This document shows positions 23,614-32,468 of a stretch of 42,296 nucleotides of DNA, piece after piece (the first letter of the stretch is position 1; every line of letters starts with the position of its first letter). A program made the translations under genes and the position numbers. The stretch comes from Victivallales bacterium (lineage in GTDB: Bacteria > Verrucomicrobiota > Lentisphaeria > Oligosphaerales > Oligosphaeraceae): contig JAFXUD010000018.1 of NCBI GenBank assembly GCA_017535315.1, positions 1 through 42,296 of the forward strand, written 5' to 3'. Below the pieces are notes generated by a model, which saw nothing but the letters and a program-made list of their open reading frames with translations, did no database searches and was not told the DNA's origin.

Positions 23614-24396
23614 TCAGAAATCCACGTCCTCGGGCATGTGCTGGCATGAACAGCCAGCGTCGCAGGTAACAATTTCGCCTGTCATGTTGCCGCTGTCGTC
23701 GCTGGCGAGGAAAGCCACCACGTTGGCGATGTCCATGCCTGTGGCTTCATGGCGCAGCGGGCAGTTGAGGCGGCGGCGCTGCTTTGTCGTTTCTGAAAGG
23801 CTGTCCCAGCGTTCCGTGTAGATGTAACCTGGGGCACAGGCGTTCACGCGGATGCCAAGCGGGCCAAGGTCCAGCGCGATCGATCTGACCATTGAATTGA
23901 TGGCCCCCTTGCTGGCGCAATAGGCCGTCCTGTTTCGGATGGCTCGCATGGCTGTATTGGATGATAGGAATACCACCACGCCACGCGTCTCCTGTCTGAG
24001 GAAAAAGCGCCTAACTGCCTGTTGGGTGACCTGGAAGCCGCCGCGGACATTGACGCCAAGGACTTCCATCACATAATCGGTGGACATTTCCAGAAAGGGT
24101 TTTCCAATGCCCTGGTGCGCGGCATTGTTGACCAGGATGTCTAGTTGTCCCGCTTCCTTTTCAATCACGTCGAAGAGGTGGTTAACCTGTGCAAGGTCTG
24201 AGATGTCGCAGGGAATGCTTCGTATATTGGCGCATCCCCATGAGGCAAGTATTTCTGCGCCCTTGGCGGTGGATTCAGGTGTGGAGCCGCACATGAAAAC
24301 CCTTGCACCTTCATCGCAAAACTTCTTGACGATGGAAAGCCCCGTATTGCGGCTTCCGCCTGTCACCAACACGATTTTCCCTTTGAAGCGGTTCAT
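23614..24396 (-). CDS. Short-chain dehydrogenase/reductase
   Basis: The 260-residue classical SDR has the nucleotide-binding TGGSRNTG (residues 12-19), NNAA (90-93), the catalytic Ser in FLSSNTA (145-146) and YCASK (Y159, K163). Length and order match typical NAD(P)-dependent sugar or hydroxy-acid dehydrogenases. The ATG follows one base after the stop of the dehydratase gene, with GGAG inside that gene as ribosome-binding site, so the two are translated together. That pairing suggests oxidation of the same sugar or of the 2-keto-3-deoxy acid formed by the dehydratase (inference). The C-terminus ends in a Cys-rich tail (CDAGCSCQHMPEDVDF), which is somewhat unusual. Confidence 0.9.
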   Translation of the reverse strand: MNRFKGKIVLVTGGSRNTGLSIVKKFCDEGARVFMCGSTPESTAKGAEILASWGCANIRSIPCDISDLAQVNHLFDVIEKEAGQLDILVNNAAHQGIGKPFLEMSTDYVMEVLGVNVRGGFQVTQQAVRRFFLRQETRGVVVFLSSNTAMRAIRNRTAYCASKGAINSMVRSIALDLGPLGIRVNACAPGYIYTERWDSLSETTKQRRRLNCPLRHEATGMDIANVVAFLASDDSGNMTGEIVTCDAGCSCQHMPEDVDF

Positions 24397-24397
24397 G

Positions 24398-25576
24398 TCA
24401 CTTGTTCTCCATCTTGTAGTACTTCACTGCGTTAACAGGGCGGATATTGGTCAGGTCGCCGCGATAATGACGCAGTTGAATTGGCTGGAAAGGATGCTTG
24501 AGAAGCTCTGCCTCGTTCAAATCAATGCCCAAACCTGGGCGATTCGGGATGCGCATCTCTCCATTGGCAAGTACGCAAAGCTCCTCATCGCAGATGTCGC
24601 TTCGCCATGGAACATCGGTCATCATCATCTCCAGAACAACGAAATTCGGGATGCATGCTGCCAGTTGAAGCGAGGCGGCATTGGCGACAGGGCCAGAAGG
24701 ATTGTGCGGGCAGAAACCGATGTGCCGTGCCTCTGCCTCTGCTCCGAGAAAGCGCATTTCCATGATACCGCCAGCATGGGAGATGTCTGGCTGGATGTAA
24801 TCGGTACAGTTTAAATCGAAGAACTGGCGGTATTCGTAGCGGTTGTAAAGCCGCTCTCCAGCGGCAAGCGGGACTCGGACACGCTCCTTAACCTCCCGCA
24901 GGCCATTAAGGTCGTCTGGGGGGAGCGGTTCTTCGAACCAGAAGATGTCAAACTCCTCCAGTCGTTGTCCGATTTTGACGGCTGTAGGAATGTCGAACCG
25001 TCCGTGACCTTCAATAAGCAGATTGACATCGTGCCCGACGGTATTGGAGACCATTCGGATGCACTCCATCGCGTTGTCAAGTTCATGTTTGCCAAGGCGT
25101 TGCCATGCCTTGCCGAAGGGATCCCACTTGCAGCCTGAAAACTTTGCATCGCGCACGGCGACCGCCTTCTCCGCAAACTCCTCGGGCGTCTTTGCAGGGG
25201 CAAACCAACCGTTCACATAGATGGGCACGCTTTCACGCACCTTGCCACCAAGCAGTTGATAAACTGGGACGTTCAATGCCTTGCCCTTGATGTCCCACAG
25301 GGCCATCTCCACGCCAGCGAGGGCGCTCATCAGCACGGGGCCACCACGCCAATAGGCGTCACGGTAGCAGTCATGGCGGAATTTTTCGATGTTGTCTGGA
25401 TCGGCTCCGATGAGGTAGTACTCCAGTTCATGGATGGCGGCTGCAACCGTGTTTTCCTTGTATTCAAGGGTGGCCTCACCCCAACCGTGAACCCCTGAAT
25501 CTGTCTCGATTTTCACAAAAACCCAGTTCGTGCGGAAGCAGTTGCACAAAAACGTCTTGACTGCAGTGATTTTCAT
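24398..25576 (-). CDS. Mandelate racemase/muconate lactonizing enzyme family, probable sugar-acid dehydratase
   Basis: The 392-residue enolase-superfamily protein has the capping domain (1-125) followed by the barrel. Metal-ligand positions are E189 (LLIEGHG), E215 (WFEEP) and E241 (AAGER). The D264 (QPDISHAGG) and H291 (CPHNPSGP) pair is separated by 27 residues, as in mandelate racemase and its acid-sugar dehydratase relatives. CKWDPFGKA at the end of strand 2 resembles galactonate/gluconate-type dehydratases. It would remove water from a hexonate, 6-deoxyhexonate or uronic-acid derivative to give a 2-keto-3-deoxy acid. It lies 19 bases after the isomerase gene and one base before the SDR gene. 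Exact substrate unassigned. Confidence 0.9.
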   Translation of the reverse strand: MKITAVKTFLCNCFRTNWVFVKIETDSGVHGWGEATLEYKENTVAAAIHELEYYLIGADPDNIEKFRHDCYRDAYWRGGPVLMSALAGVEMALWDIKGKALNVPVYQLLGGKVRESVPIYVNGWFAPAKTPEEFAEKAVAVRDAKFSGCKWDPFGKAWQRLGKHELDNAMECIRMVSNTVGHDVNLLIEGHGRFDIPTAVKIGQRLEEFDIFWFEEPLPPDDLNGLREVKERVRVPLAAGERLYNRYEYRQFFDLNCTDYIQPDISHAGGIMEMRFLGAEAEARHIGFCPHNPSGPVANAASLQLAACIPNFVVLEMMMTDVPWRSDICDEELCVLANGEMRIPNRPGLGIDLNEAELLKHPFQPIQLRHYRGDLTNIRPVNAVKYYKMENK

Positions 25577-25595
25577 AAATGATTCCGTTGGAGAA

Positions 25596-26387
25596 CTAGT
25601 TAGTTAACGATGCTATAAACGCGAGGCCTGCGGAGCAAGCCTCTTCGGTACTTTTCTGTTCCAGGAGTTTCGTGCCTGGGTGCTTGGCGATTGCCTTGTG
25701 GAATTCCAGCGGGATGTCGCCTGTGCCTGGAACGAGGTGCATGTCCTGGTACTTTGCTTCACCATTTAGCACTTTTGCGTCGGACCAGTGGAAGTGGCAG
25801 ATATTGTCGGGTTCCTTGAAGAAATCCCAGAGAACCTGAATGCGCTTTTCCTCCGTTTCCTCCATGGCTGCAACAGAGGAGGCGTGACTTGTGTCCAGAC
25901 AGAGGGATACATTGCTCTTCCCCAAATCGATGGGGAGCTGCCTCCATTCTGCGGCGCTGGTGCCGACAATGACGCGGATGTCGGGGTGGCGGAGCACCTG
26001 GTTCTCCAGGCAGATGACCAGCTTTGCTTTTGCTGCATAGTCAATGATTTCGCGCAGGGCGTCAATCATACGGCTGTATTCGCCGACATTCTTGTGCTCC
26101 TTTTCAAGAAAGCAGCAGGGGTGCAGGATGGCCTTGGTGACATTGTACCGCACGGACATGTCGATGGCCTTCTTGATGCAATCGATGGACTCCTGCCGCC
26201 AGGCATCGTCGAAGGCCCCGAGGTTGAGGAAGCCGTTGGCGTCGGAGAAGGGCAGATGAACCGTCTTGACGAATGGCGCGTAGGCCTCCAGGTCGATTCT
26301 GCCCTCCTCCTTGTTGGTGGCAAGCTCGATGCCCAGGTTGTGCTTTTTGAGGAACTCGATGGATTGATTGCTTTGAACGAGTAGCAT
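25596..26387 (-). CDS. Xylose-isomerase-like TIM-barrel protein (sugar phosphate isomerase/epimerase family)
   Basis: The 263-residue protein fits AP_endonuc_2/sugar isomerase-epimerase proteins. Likely metal ligands are E128 (CLENQ), D165 and H168 (LDTSHA), H200 and D203 (HFHWSDAK) and E243 (LLEQK); VPGTGDIPLEFH (219-230) is a familiar family segment. It is the first of a tight minus-strand series with the dehydratase and SDR, so it probably interconverts the sugar that feeds them. The upstream region contains repeat element D, and no Shine-Dalgarno is seen before the ATG. The N-terminal strand is short but not obviously truncated. Confidence 0.85.
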   Translation of the reverse strand: MLLVQSNQSIEFLKKHNLGIELATNKEEGRIDLEAYAPFVKTVHLPFSDANGFLNLGAFDDAWRQESIDCIKKAIDMSVRYNVTKAILHPCCFLEKEHKNVGEYSRMIDALREIIDYAAKAKLVICLENQVLRHPDIRVIVGTSAAEWRQLPIDLGKSNVSLCLDTSHASSVAAMEETEEKRIQVLWDFFKEPDNICHFHWSDAKVLNGEAKYQDMHLVPGTGDIPLEFHKAIAKHPGTKLLEQKSTEEACSAGLAFIASLTN

Positions 26388-26422
26388 AATAATAAACTAA
26401 TTAGTTGATTTGCTATGTTTTC

Positions 26423-26557
26423 TGCACCGTGCCGCTCCGCTGCGCTACGCGGCACGGTGCAGGGGGACTGGAGGTTTCGCCTGCCCGTGGGTTGCGCTCG
26501 CCGCTTGTGCGGCTTCGCTCCACCCACGGCTATGTTCTTGTCGCCGCTGCGCGGCTT
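26423..26557 (-). repeat. Composite palindromic repeat, locus D
   Basis: One complete unit in the orientation of locus B. The terminal stem reads TGCACCGTGCCGC/GCGGCACGGTGCA, where the other loci have TGCGCC/GGCGCA: both arms carry the paired substitution. The middle stem is CCCGTGGGT/ACCCACGG with GGCTATGTTCTTGTCGCCGC after it. It ends eight bases from the stop of the large secreted protein gene and lies upstream of the isomerase gene. Confidence 0.85.
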
Positions 26558-26564
26558 ACCTTTC

Positions 26565-28931
26565 TTAGTACTTCACATCAAGAAGGGCGACGTTTTCAGG
26601 TGCGAGCTGGAAGGTGGCGGTTTTGCCGTCCAGGCGGATGGCGATGTTGTTGACGAGGTCGGTGACAGAGGCGGGGGCCTTCTCGAAGGTGATGACTGCT
26701 TCGTTGCTCTTCGCGTTGTCGTTGAACACGGTGAAGTAGCTCTTGCCGAAGCGCTCCACGACGATTTGGCGCTGCGAACTGCGTGCCAGCGTGATGGGCT
26801 GCCAGCCAGCCTCGCCGACGAGCTTGCAGAGCGGAACGTATTTTTTGAAGAGGGGCCTGTCGCGGTTGTAGATGGTCGGGTTCTTGAAGTAGTGGTTGCC
26901 AGAGGCATTGGGGCTGAAATAGCCAGGATACATGCCGTAGGCGAGGCAGCGTTTCATGTAGTTCTCCGAACACTCGTAGGTGAAGCGGGTGAAATCTGTG
27001 TTCTGGAGGAAGCAGTAGGGTTTGCCGCCGCAGAGGGCGCGCCTGTAGAAGAGCTCGTTCGTGCTCATTGGCTCCCATTTGTCGCCTTGTTTCCAGTTGG
27101 TCTCCGTGCCCATGATGTCCAGTATGGGAGCCAGGAACCAGAGACGTGTCGGTGTCGAGTTCGCCATCATCGTCTTGCCCATGGCATGGATGTCATCCGC
27201 AATGCCCTTGACGTATTCATAGGTGATGTGGTATTTTGTCGCTCCAGGCATCAGGGTACGGCTGTCGTAGGTGAGCGGGAGTTCGTATGCGACGAAGTGG
27301 TCGCGCCGTGTGTCGATGTAGTGGGTCACATAGCACTCGCTGGAATCGATGTATTCGCCTTCCAGGACACCCTTGGCATTAGGGCCGTGGTGCTTCTCTT
27401 TCACGGCACTCCATTTGACAGTGTAGTCGGTGTGTTCTCCACGGATGCCAGGGGCGGAGTTCATGCTCCAGACGATGCCGTTGCACCAGGGAGTGTCCTT
27501 GATGAGGCCAACGGGGTTGCCATTGACATCATGAATCACGCTGGATGCGAAACTCTTGGCATGCATGTCCTTGCCCTCCTTGACCAGGCGTTCGACCTCC
27601 TTGAGGCATTCCTCCATCGTGGAAGGCCTGCCTTTGTTTTCCATTTTCATCCACCAGGTTGTTGGCTCCGTGTAGCGGTAGGTTTGGATGCCATGCGCGT
27701 CATCCCAAGTTGTTTCTCCATCGCCTTCCTTGATGGCGAAGCCAAAGTCTTCCCATCCTTGAACATCGCTGATTTTGGCGAAGGGCATCCAGAGTCCCTG
27801 TTTTTTGACGCGGACGGCGAATGCCTCGGGGAAAACCTTGTACAGCGTGTCAATGGCGCCGCGGAAGGCCCATTGCGCATCAAAATTGAAGGTGAAGAGC
27901 CTTACGGTAGCGGTTGGTTTCTCTGGTGTCAACGCGATGTCCCAACTGACGAAGAGGGAGTTGGAAAGGGTGTTGAAACCGTTGCGTCCGTGGACGGGGA
28001 GGTTCATATCGATGCCGATGGCCTGACCATTGGTTCCGTTGGCGACGCATGCAAGGGGAAAGCGGGAGAAGCCGTTGGCGAAGGAGCATCCGCTGTCGCT
28101 GGTACTGCCATATTCGGGGAGGTTGTCTGGAAGCGGTTGGTTCTCAAAGTAGGGAATCCACTTCCAGGTGCCTTGCAGGGCTTGCGAATAGACTAGATGG
28201 AGGATACGGTCCTTCTTCCCATCGCTGGTGATGGTCGCCTCGATGAAATTGGCGCCCAGGTTTCCGCTAGAGTGTTTAGTGGAAAGAGAGATTCCAAGTG
28301 CCTGGCCGTTCTCGAAGCTCTCGAAGTTCGAGTGTGCCGCGACATCCCGCAGCAGCCAGCCCGAATAGGGTGGGTTGCTGGTGACGACAACCTTGTCGAA
28401 GCAGGCATAGTTCTCCGCCTTGCTTTCGCCTTCCCAAAAGCGAAGGTTCCTGAACCAGGCCTTGCCTGAGTTCTTCCTGAAAAGCAACCAGCAGTTCACT
28501 TCGCGGATGGGGCTGCTGGGGTTCACGAAAACCTCACGCGACTCCCAGTCATGCGTCCCGCCCGTGAATTCGGCCTTCTGACCGTAAAGGGCGGAGCCGT
28601 CCGTGTAATAGACGTCCAAGTAGAGGGAGTAGCCCGTTGAATTGGAGTAACTGGCGTTATCCGCCTTGCTCTCCGCCGTGACCTTTAGCGGCAGCGGCAC
28701 CTTCTGGTTGAGGATGATCTTCTTACCGACACCCTTGATGAGCGTTTTGTTGTCGCCATTGTCGCACATCGGCCCTTCGTCCGTGATGACAAAGCCGTCG
28801 CCCCAGGGACGCCATTCGACCTGGCTCACATCGACCTCTTTCAGTTTCGAGCTGATATACAGCACTTCCTTGACGGTCTTGGCATGAATCATCAGCGTCA
28901 CAAATAACAACACGGCAAACAGTTTTTTCAT
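26565..28931 (-). CDS. Large secreted protein, putative carbohydrate-active enzyme of unrecognised family
   Basis: The start has a strong AGGAGG six bases upstream and a signal peptide (MKKLFAVLLFVTLMIHA). The 788-residue protein has an N-terminal beta-sandwich resembling a carbohydrate-binding module (about 25-170; YSLYLDVYYTDGSALYG, CWLLFRKNSGKAWFRNLRFWEG). An aromatic-rich middle follows, then a probable TIM barrel around 380-700 with WWMKMENKGRPSTMEECLKE, ITYEYVKGIADDIHAMGKTMMAN and MYPGYFSPNASGNHY. The C-terminus is beta-rich. I cannot assign a CAZy family. It precedes the isomerase, dehydratase and SDR genes on the same strand, so it may release the sugar they process. A separate promoter region divergent to the GH42-like gene lies upstream. 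Confidence 0.7.
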   Translation of the reverse strand: MKKLFAVLLFVTLMIHAKTVKEVLYISSKLKEVDVSQVEWRPWGDGFVITDEGPMCDNGDNKTLIKGVGKKIILNQKVPLPLKVTAESKADNASYSNSTGYSLYLDVYYTDGSALYGQKAEFTGGTHDWESREVFVNPSSPIREVNCWLLFRKNSGKAWFRNLRFWEGESKAENYACFDKVVVTSNPPYSGWLLRDVAAHSNFESFENGQALGISLSTKHSSGNLGANFIEATITSDGKKDRILHLVYSQALQGTWKWIPYFENQPLPDNLPEYGSTSDSGCSFANGFSRFPLACVANGTNGQAIGIDMNLPVHGRNGFNTLSNSLFVSWDIALTPEKPTATVRLFTFNFDAQWAFRGAIDTLYKVFPEAFAVRVKKQGLWMPFAKISDVQGWEDFGFAIKEGDGETTWDDAHGIQTYRYTEPTTWWMKMENKGRPSTMEECLKEVERLVKEGKDMHAKSFASSVIHDVNGNPVGLIKDTPWCNGIVWSMNSAPGIRGEHTDYTVKWSAVKEKHHGPNAKGVLEGEYIDSSECYVTHYIDTRRDHFVAYELPLTYDSRTLMPGATKYHITYEYVKGIADDIHAMGKTMMANSTPTRLWFLAPILDIMGTETNWKQGDKWEPMSTNELFYRRALCGGKPYCFLQNTDFTRFTYECSENYMKRCLAYGMYPGYFSPNASGNHYFKNPTIYNRDRPLFKKYVPLCKLVGEAGWQPITLARSSQRQIVVERFGKSYFTVFNDNAKSNEAVITFEKAPASVTDLVNNIAIRLDGKTATFQLAPENVALLDVKY

Positions 28932-29093
28932 AGATTCCTCCTAATGGGCATAGGGTAACGATGGCATCCGCCGTCGGGCCTGGGGATATATGGTCATTAC
29001 AATCTAACACCCAAAACAATACTAGCGATTTGTGCTATTACAAGACGACGAGTGGCTTTTTTTGAGAAAAAGCTGTTTTTGCGCATTGAAGTA

Positions 29094-29123
29094 TTGAATG
29101 TACGCTAAACCATGCTTTATTAT
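29094..29123 (+). promoter_or_regulatory. Putative sigma70-type promoter for the GH42-like gene
   Basis: TTGAAT (29094-29099) and TATTAT (29118-29123) are separated by 18 bases in the AT-rich 225-base divergent interval 28932-29156. Transcription would start near 29130, leaving a leader of about 27 bases. Confidence 0.4.
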
Positions 29124-29156
29124 AGCAAAAAACGAGAAAAAAAGACAAGATAGACC

Positions 29157-32100
29157 ATGCGCAGATTTGTTTTTGCTTGTTTGACTTTTTTATTGACAAC
29201 GGTTCTTTATGCAGAATTAACTGTGGAAGAACAGGGTGGCGTCATCCGTGTGCTGCGGGACGGACAACCGCTGGTGGAGAGCGTCACCCTTTCGCTGCTG
29301 GATGCGGAACTGATTGAACCGAAGCAAAATGCAAAGACGCTCCCTGACGGCACCCGTGTCTGGAACCTCTGGAGCGAGCATCTGGATACCCGCGTTCGCA
29401 TGGAGGTGGCGCGGCGAGGGGACGGCGCTGTTGAAATCTCCATGCTCAGCAACATCCTGCCGCTTTCTGATAGTGCCAGCCGCTTCATTCAACTGAAACT
29501 GGCAGCAGGTGCGCTCATTGACAAGCCCTTTGACGGGGTGGAGGGAAACTCACGTTCCTACAAGCCCGTCAAGGGGGTGTTCGATGCAGACTTCAAGGGC
29601 CTGAACCTCCACTGGCTTGCCACCGACGGACTGATATTCGATTTGAACCCGACGGGCAACACCAACTTTTGCAGCATGTACCGCACGGGAGCCGTCAAGG
29701 GCATCTGGTCAGTGGTACGCAAGGGGGAGAACATCCATGTCACAGGTGGTACCACCGTGGGGCAAAGCGGCGGTTTCACGGGCATCAAGATGGTGATTCT
29801 GGAAGGCAAGAACGAAGACCATGACCGTATGCACTTCATGCGCGCCTACCAATACAGCCAGCACCTGCACTCCAAATACCTCCTGGCCTTTGGTTCGCCT
29901 GCACACGGCAGCCAGTACAAGGACGGTAATCTGCCGCTTGGCGACGAGTTCGGATGGGCAGATGCAGTTCCAGAAGCCAGCGTGGGTTACAAAGAGGGTG
30001 CACTCTACAGTTGTGTGACGGGCGAAGACGGCCTTTTCCAGGTGAAAAACCTGCCTGACGGCTTCTATGTCTGCACTGTTGCCTGCGGCAACTACCAAGG
30101 CTTGGAGAACCGCTTCAGCCTGGCCTTCAATGATGATGTCATCGCCGAGGGGAAGAGCATTGCCCCCAGAAAAGTCTGGATAGCCTCCAAGACCGTCCAT
30201 GTCAAGGGAGGAACGTTGAATATGCGCTTCAAGGGGCGTTTCCTGCTCTCGACCTTCGGTCTCCAGCCACTAATGGGGGATGCAGAAGACTATTCAATAC
30301 AGCGTCCTTTCTGGGTGTCAGAGGGCTATGAGCCCGCGCTGATTTGCCGAAACGTCGATTTCCCAAAGGAGTATCGCCTCCCCGTCTCTGAGGAGACGTT
30401 GGAGTTGCCCGTTCCTGGCAAGGAGTTTTCAGCGGAGTATCGTCAACCGCCGCGTCCTACTTTGTTGCCTCCGCCTGACACACCGTCGCTTGCCTGGCTT
30501 GGCAAGATGCAGATGGGCAACATGGGGACTGGCATGAGTGCAGCAGACACCTCCTGTCCGCAGGAGGTGCGGACACGCCTCATTGACGGCAACGTCCAGG
30601 GCAAAGGTTTCAACTGCGTGATGAGCGGCTTCATGCACAGCCGCCATACCTATCCCACGCGCTTTGACTACGGCGTGGAGCTCAACCGCACACTGGCGCG
30701 GGAGGCACATTCGCGCAATCTGAAAATCATTGACCACCACGACGTGACCATCCTCTGGAACCAGCACAGCGGACTGCGTACCCTTGCCGAACGGCTGCCT
30801 GAACTGTGCAGAGGGTTGGATGACCACCTGCCATCCTTCCAGCTTTGCCCACTCAACCCCGAGTTCAAGCAGAAGTACTTCGAGTACTGGCGGAAAAACG
30901 TGGAGGCTGGCATTGACGGTTTCCAGCTGGACGAGGTCCAATTCTGGCCGCATACCTGTTCCTGCCACTATTGCCGCGAGGCCTTCACGCGGGACACGGG
31001 CTGGATTTATCCCCTGAACGAGCTGGACCCTTCATTGAAAAACGAAAACACGGTATTCAATCGCCGCTGGCATGACTGGCGCATGGCAGCCATCACCAAC
31101 TGGTTCATCGACCTACGCAAGTATCTGGCGGACATCAAGCCCGACTTGGTGCTATCCATGTACACGACCCACTGGGGCTTCACACGCTCCGCGCCGCGAT
31201 ACAAGGCGGGCTATGACATGATGGACTTGGCGCGCACCTTCAACATGTTCGGAACCGAGGTCATGACGCGGAACGTGATGAAATCCTCACGGCCTTTACT
31301 TCCACTTCGCAAGATGAAGAACATCATCACGCGCGAGTATGGCACGCGCATTTGGGGCATCTACTATACAAATGACTGGGAATCAACCTATTTTGCCTGG
31401 GCAGTCGCCAATATGTGCGGACAGAGCGCCGTGATGGCCTTCAAGATGCCTGAAGACGCGCCCAAGTTCGGCATCTTTGCCGCCACGGATGGCAATATGA
31501 AACGGGATGGAGCCGAGCAGGTTGCGCAGATAGCGCTACTTTTCTCTGCGCCAAGCCGCGACTGGAACCGAAACATCGGCTTTGAAGCGGGGCTTTTCGG
31601 CTTGGCGCAGGAGCTGGAGGCCCTCCATATCCCATACGAGATGCTTGCCAACATCAGTCTGCGGCCCGACATTCTCGCCAAATACAAGGTTCTTTCCATC
31701 GGCTCCTCCGCTTGTCTTTCCGACCGTGAGCTTGAGGCCATCATGGCGTTTGCACGACAGGGAGGCACTGTGCTGCTGAACACGGTGGCGGGACTTTGTG
31801 ACGAAACGGGCGTTGAGCGAAAGGAGTGGCCCTTCCGCGAACTGTTTGGCTTTGCGCCCGTCTATTATACGAAGTGGAGTGCAACCGACTGGGAGGGCGC
31901 ACACTCGGAAAAGCCCGTTCGCACATTCCTCAAGCCAGGCACCGCGAACCTGCTTCACGAGGAGCGTCCTTTTGGCAAGGGGCGTTTCATCTACTGCGCA
32001 CTGGATGTTGCAGGGCAATTTGCTGCTGGCGAGAAGTCAGCAAATGAAAAGTGGACGTTTGCGCCAGTTAAGCCGTTGCAAGAAGCCTACCGCACTTATC

Positions 32101-32456
32101 TGAAAAAGCTGTTGGCATTGGATGCCTGTTGGGAGATTAGCGCACCCGACCAGCTCTATACCACACTCTGGCGTGAAGCGGACGGCACGCTTGCCATTCA
32201 TTTTCTCAATGCCACAGGCGCAAGACCGCAGCCAGGCGAGGTGCTGGACGGACTGGCGCCGAAGCCTGCCTTCCCTGAGCTGCGGTCGGACATCACCTTC
32301 CGTCTTGCGGCGGAAAAGGCAACGTCCGTAACGGCAGCCAGCCCGTCATTTGAGGGCAAGAAAGAGCTGGCATTCGTCAAAAACGGAGACGGCACCATCA
32401 CAGTGACGTTGCCTGCCGAACTGGCAAAACAGTATGTTGTCGTGAAGATAAAATAG
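29157..32456 (+). CDS. Large secreted GH42-like glycoside hydrolase
   Basis: The 1099-residue protein starts with a signal peptide (MRRFVFACLTFLLTTVLYA). The first ~440 residues are beta-rich, with a segment near 270-350 (GLFQVKNLPDGFYVCTVACGN) of carbohydrate-binding type. A TIM barrel spans about 450-800: KGFNCVMSGFMHSRHTYPTRFDYG, then DGFQLDEVQFWPHTCSCHYC with D592/E593 as possible catalytic acids and a Cys cluster (CxCxxC) as in GH42-like enzymes. Residues about 800-980 (LLFSAPSRDWNRNIGFEAGL ... YKVLSIGSSACLSDRELEAI) match the beta-galactosidase trimerisation, class-I-amidotransferase-like fold. It is followed 12 bases later by the GH39-like gene and is probably co-transcribed with it. 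Specificity is not predicted. Confidence 0.75.
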   Translation: MRRFVFACLTFLLTTVLYAELTVEEQGGVIRVLRDGQPLVESVTLSLLDAELIEPKQNAKTLPDGTRVWNLWSEHLDTRVRMEVARRGDGAVEISMLSNILPLSDSASRFIQLKLAAGALIDKPFDGVEGNSRSYKPVKGVFDADFKGLNLHWLATDGLIFDLNPTGNTNFCSMYRTGAVKGIWSVVRKGENIHVTGGTTVGQSGGFTGIKMVILEGKNEDHDRMHFMRAYQYSQHLHSKYLLAFGSPAHGSQYKDGNLPLGDEFGWADAVPEASVGYKEGALYSCVTGEDGLFQVKNLPDGFYVCTVACGNYQGLENRFSLAFNDDVIAEGKSIAPRKVWIASKTVHVKGGTLNMRFKGRFLLSTFGLQPLMGDAEDYSIQRPFWVSEGYEPALICRNVDFPKEYRLPVSEETLELPVPGKEFSAEYRQPPRPTLLPPPDTPSLAWLGKMQMGNMGTGMSAADTSCPQEVRTRLIDGNVQGKGFNCVMSGFMHSRHTYPTRFDYGVELNRTLAREAHSRNLKIIDHHDVTILWNQHSGLRTLAERLPELCRGLDDHLPSFQLCPLNPEFKQKYFEYWRKNVEAGIDGFQLDEVQFWPHTCSCHYCREAFTRDTGWIYPLNELDPSLKNENTVFNRRWHDWRMAAITNWFIDLRKYLADIKPDLVLSMYTTHWGFTRSAPRYKAGYDMMDLARTFNMFGTEVMTRNVMKSSRPLLPLRKMKNIITREYGTRIWGIYYTNDWESTYFAWAVANMCGQSAVMAFKMPEDAPKFGIFAATDGNMKRDGAEQVAQIALLFSAPSRDWNRNIGFEAGLFGLAQELEALHIPYEMLANISLRPDILAKYKVLSIGSSACLSDRELEAIMAFARQGGTVLLNTVAGLCDETGVERKEWPFRELFGFAPVYYTKWSATDWEGAHSEKPVRTFLKPGTANLLHEERPFGKGRFIYCALDVAGQFAAGEKSANEKWTFAPVKPLQEAYRTYLKKLLALDACWEISAPDQLYTTLWREADGTLAIHFLNATGARPQPGEVLDGLAPKPAFPELRSDITFRLAAEKATSVTAASPSFEGKKELAFVKNGDGTITVTLPAELAKQYVVVKIK

Positions 32457-32468
32457 AAGCTTGTTACA

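Noticed and set aside
26415-28196. A 593-residue plus-strand open frame opposite the large secreted protein
   Set aside because: It starts in repeat element D, lacks recognisable motifs, and mirrors the codon-position pattern of the minus-strand gene, which has a strong ribosome-binding site and signal peptide.
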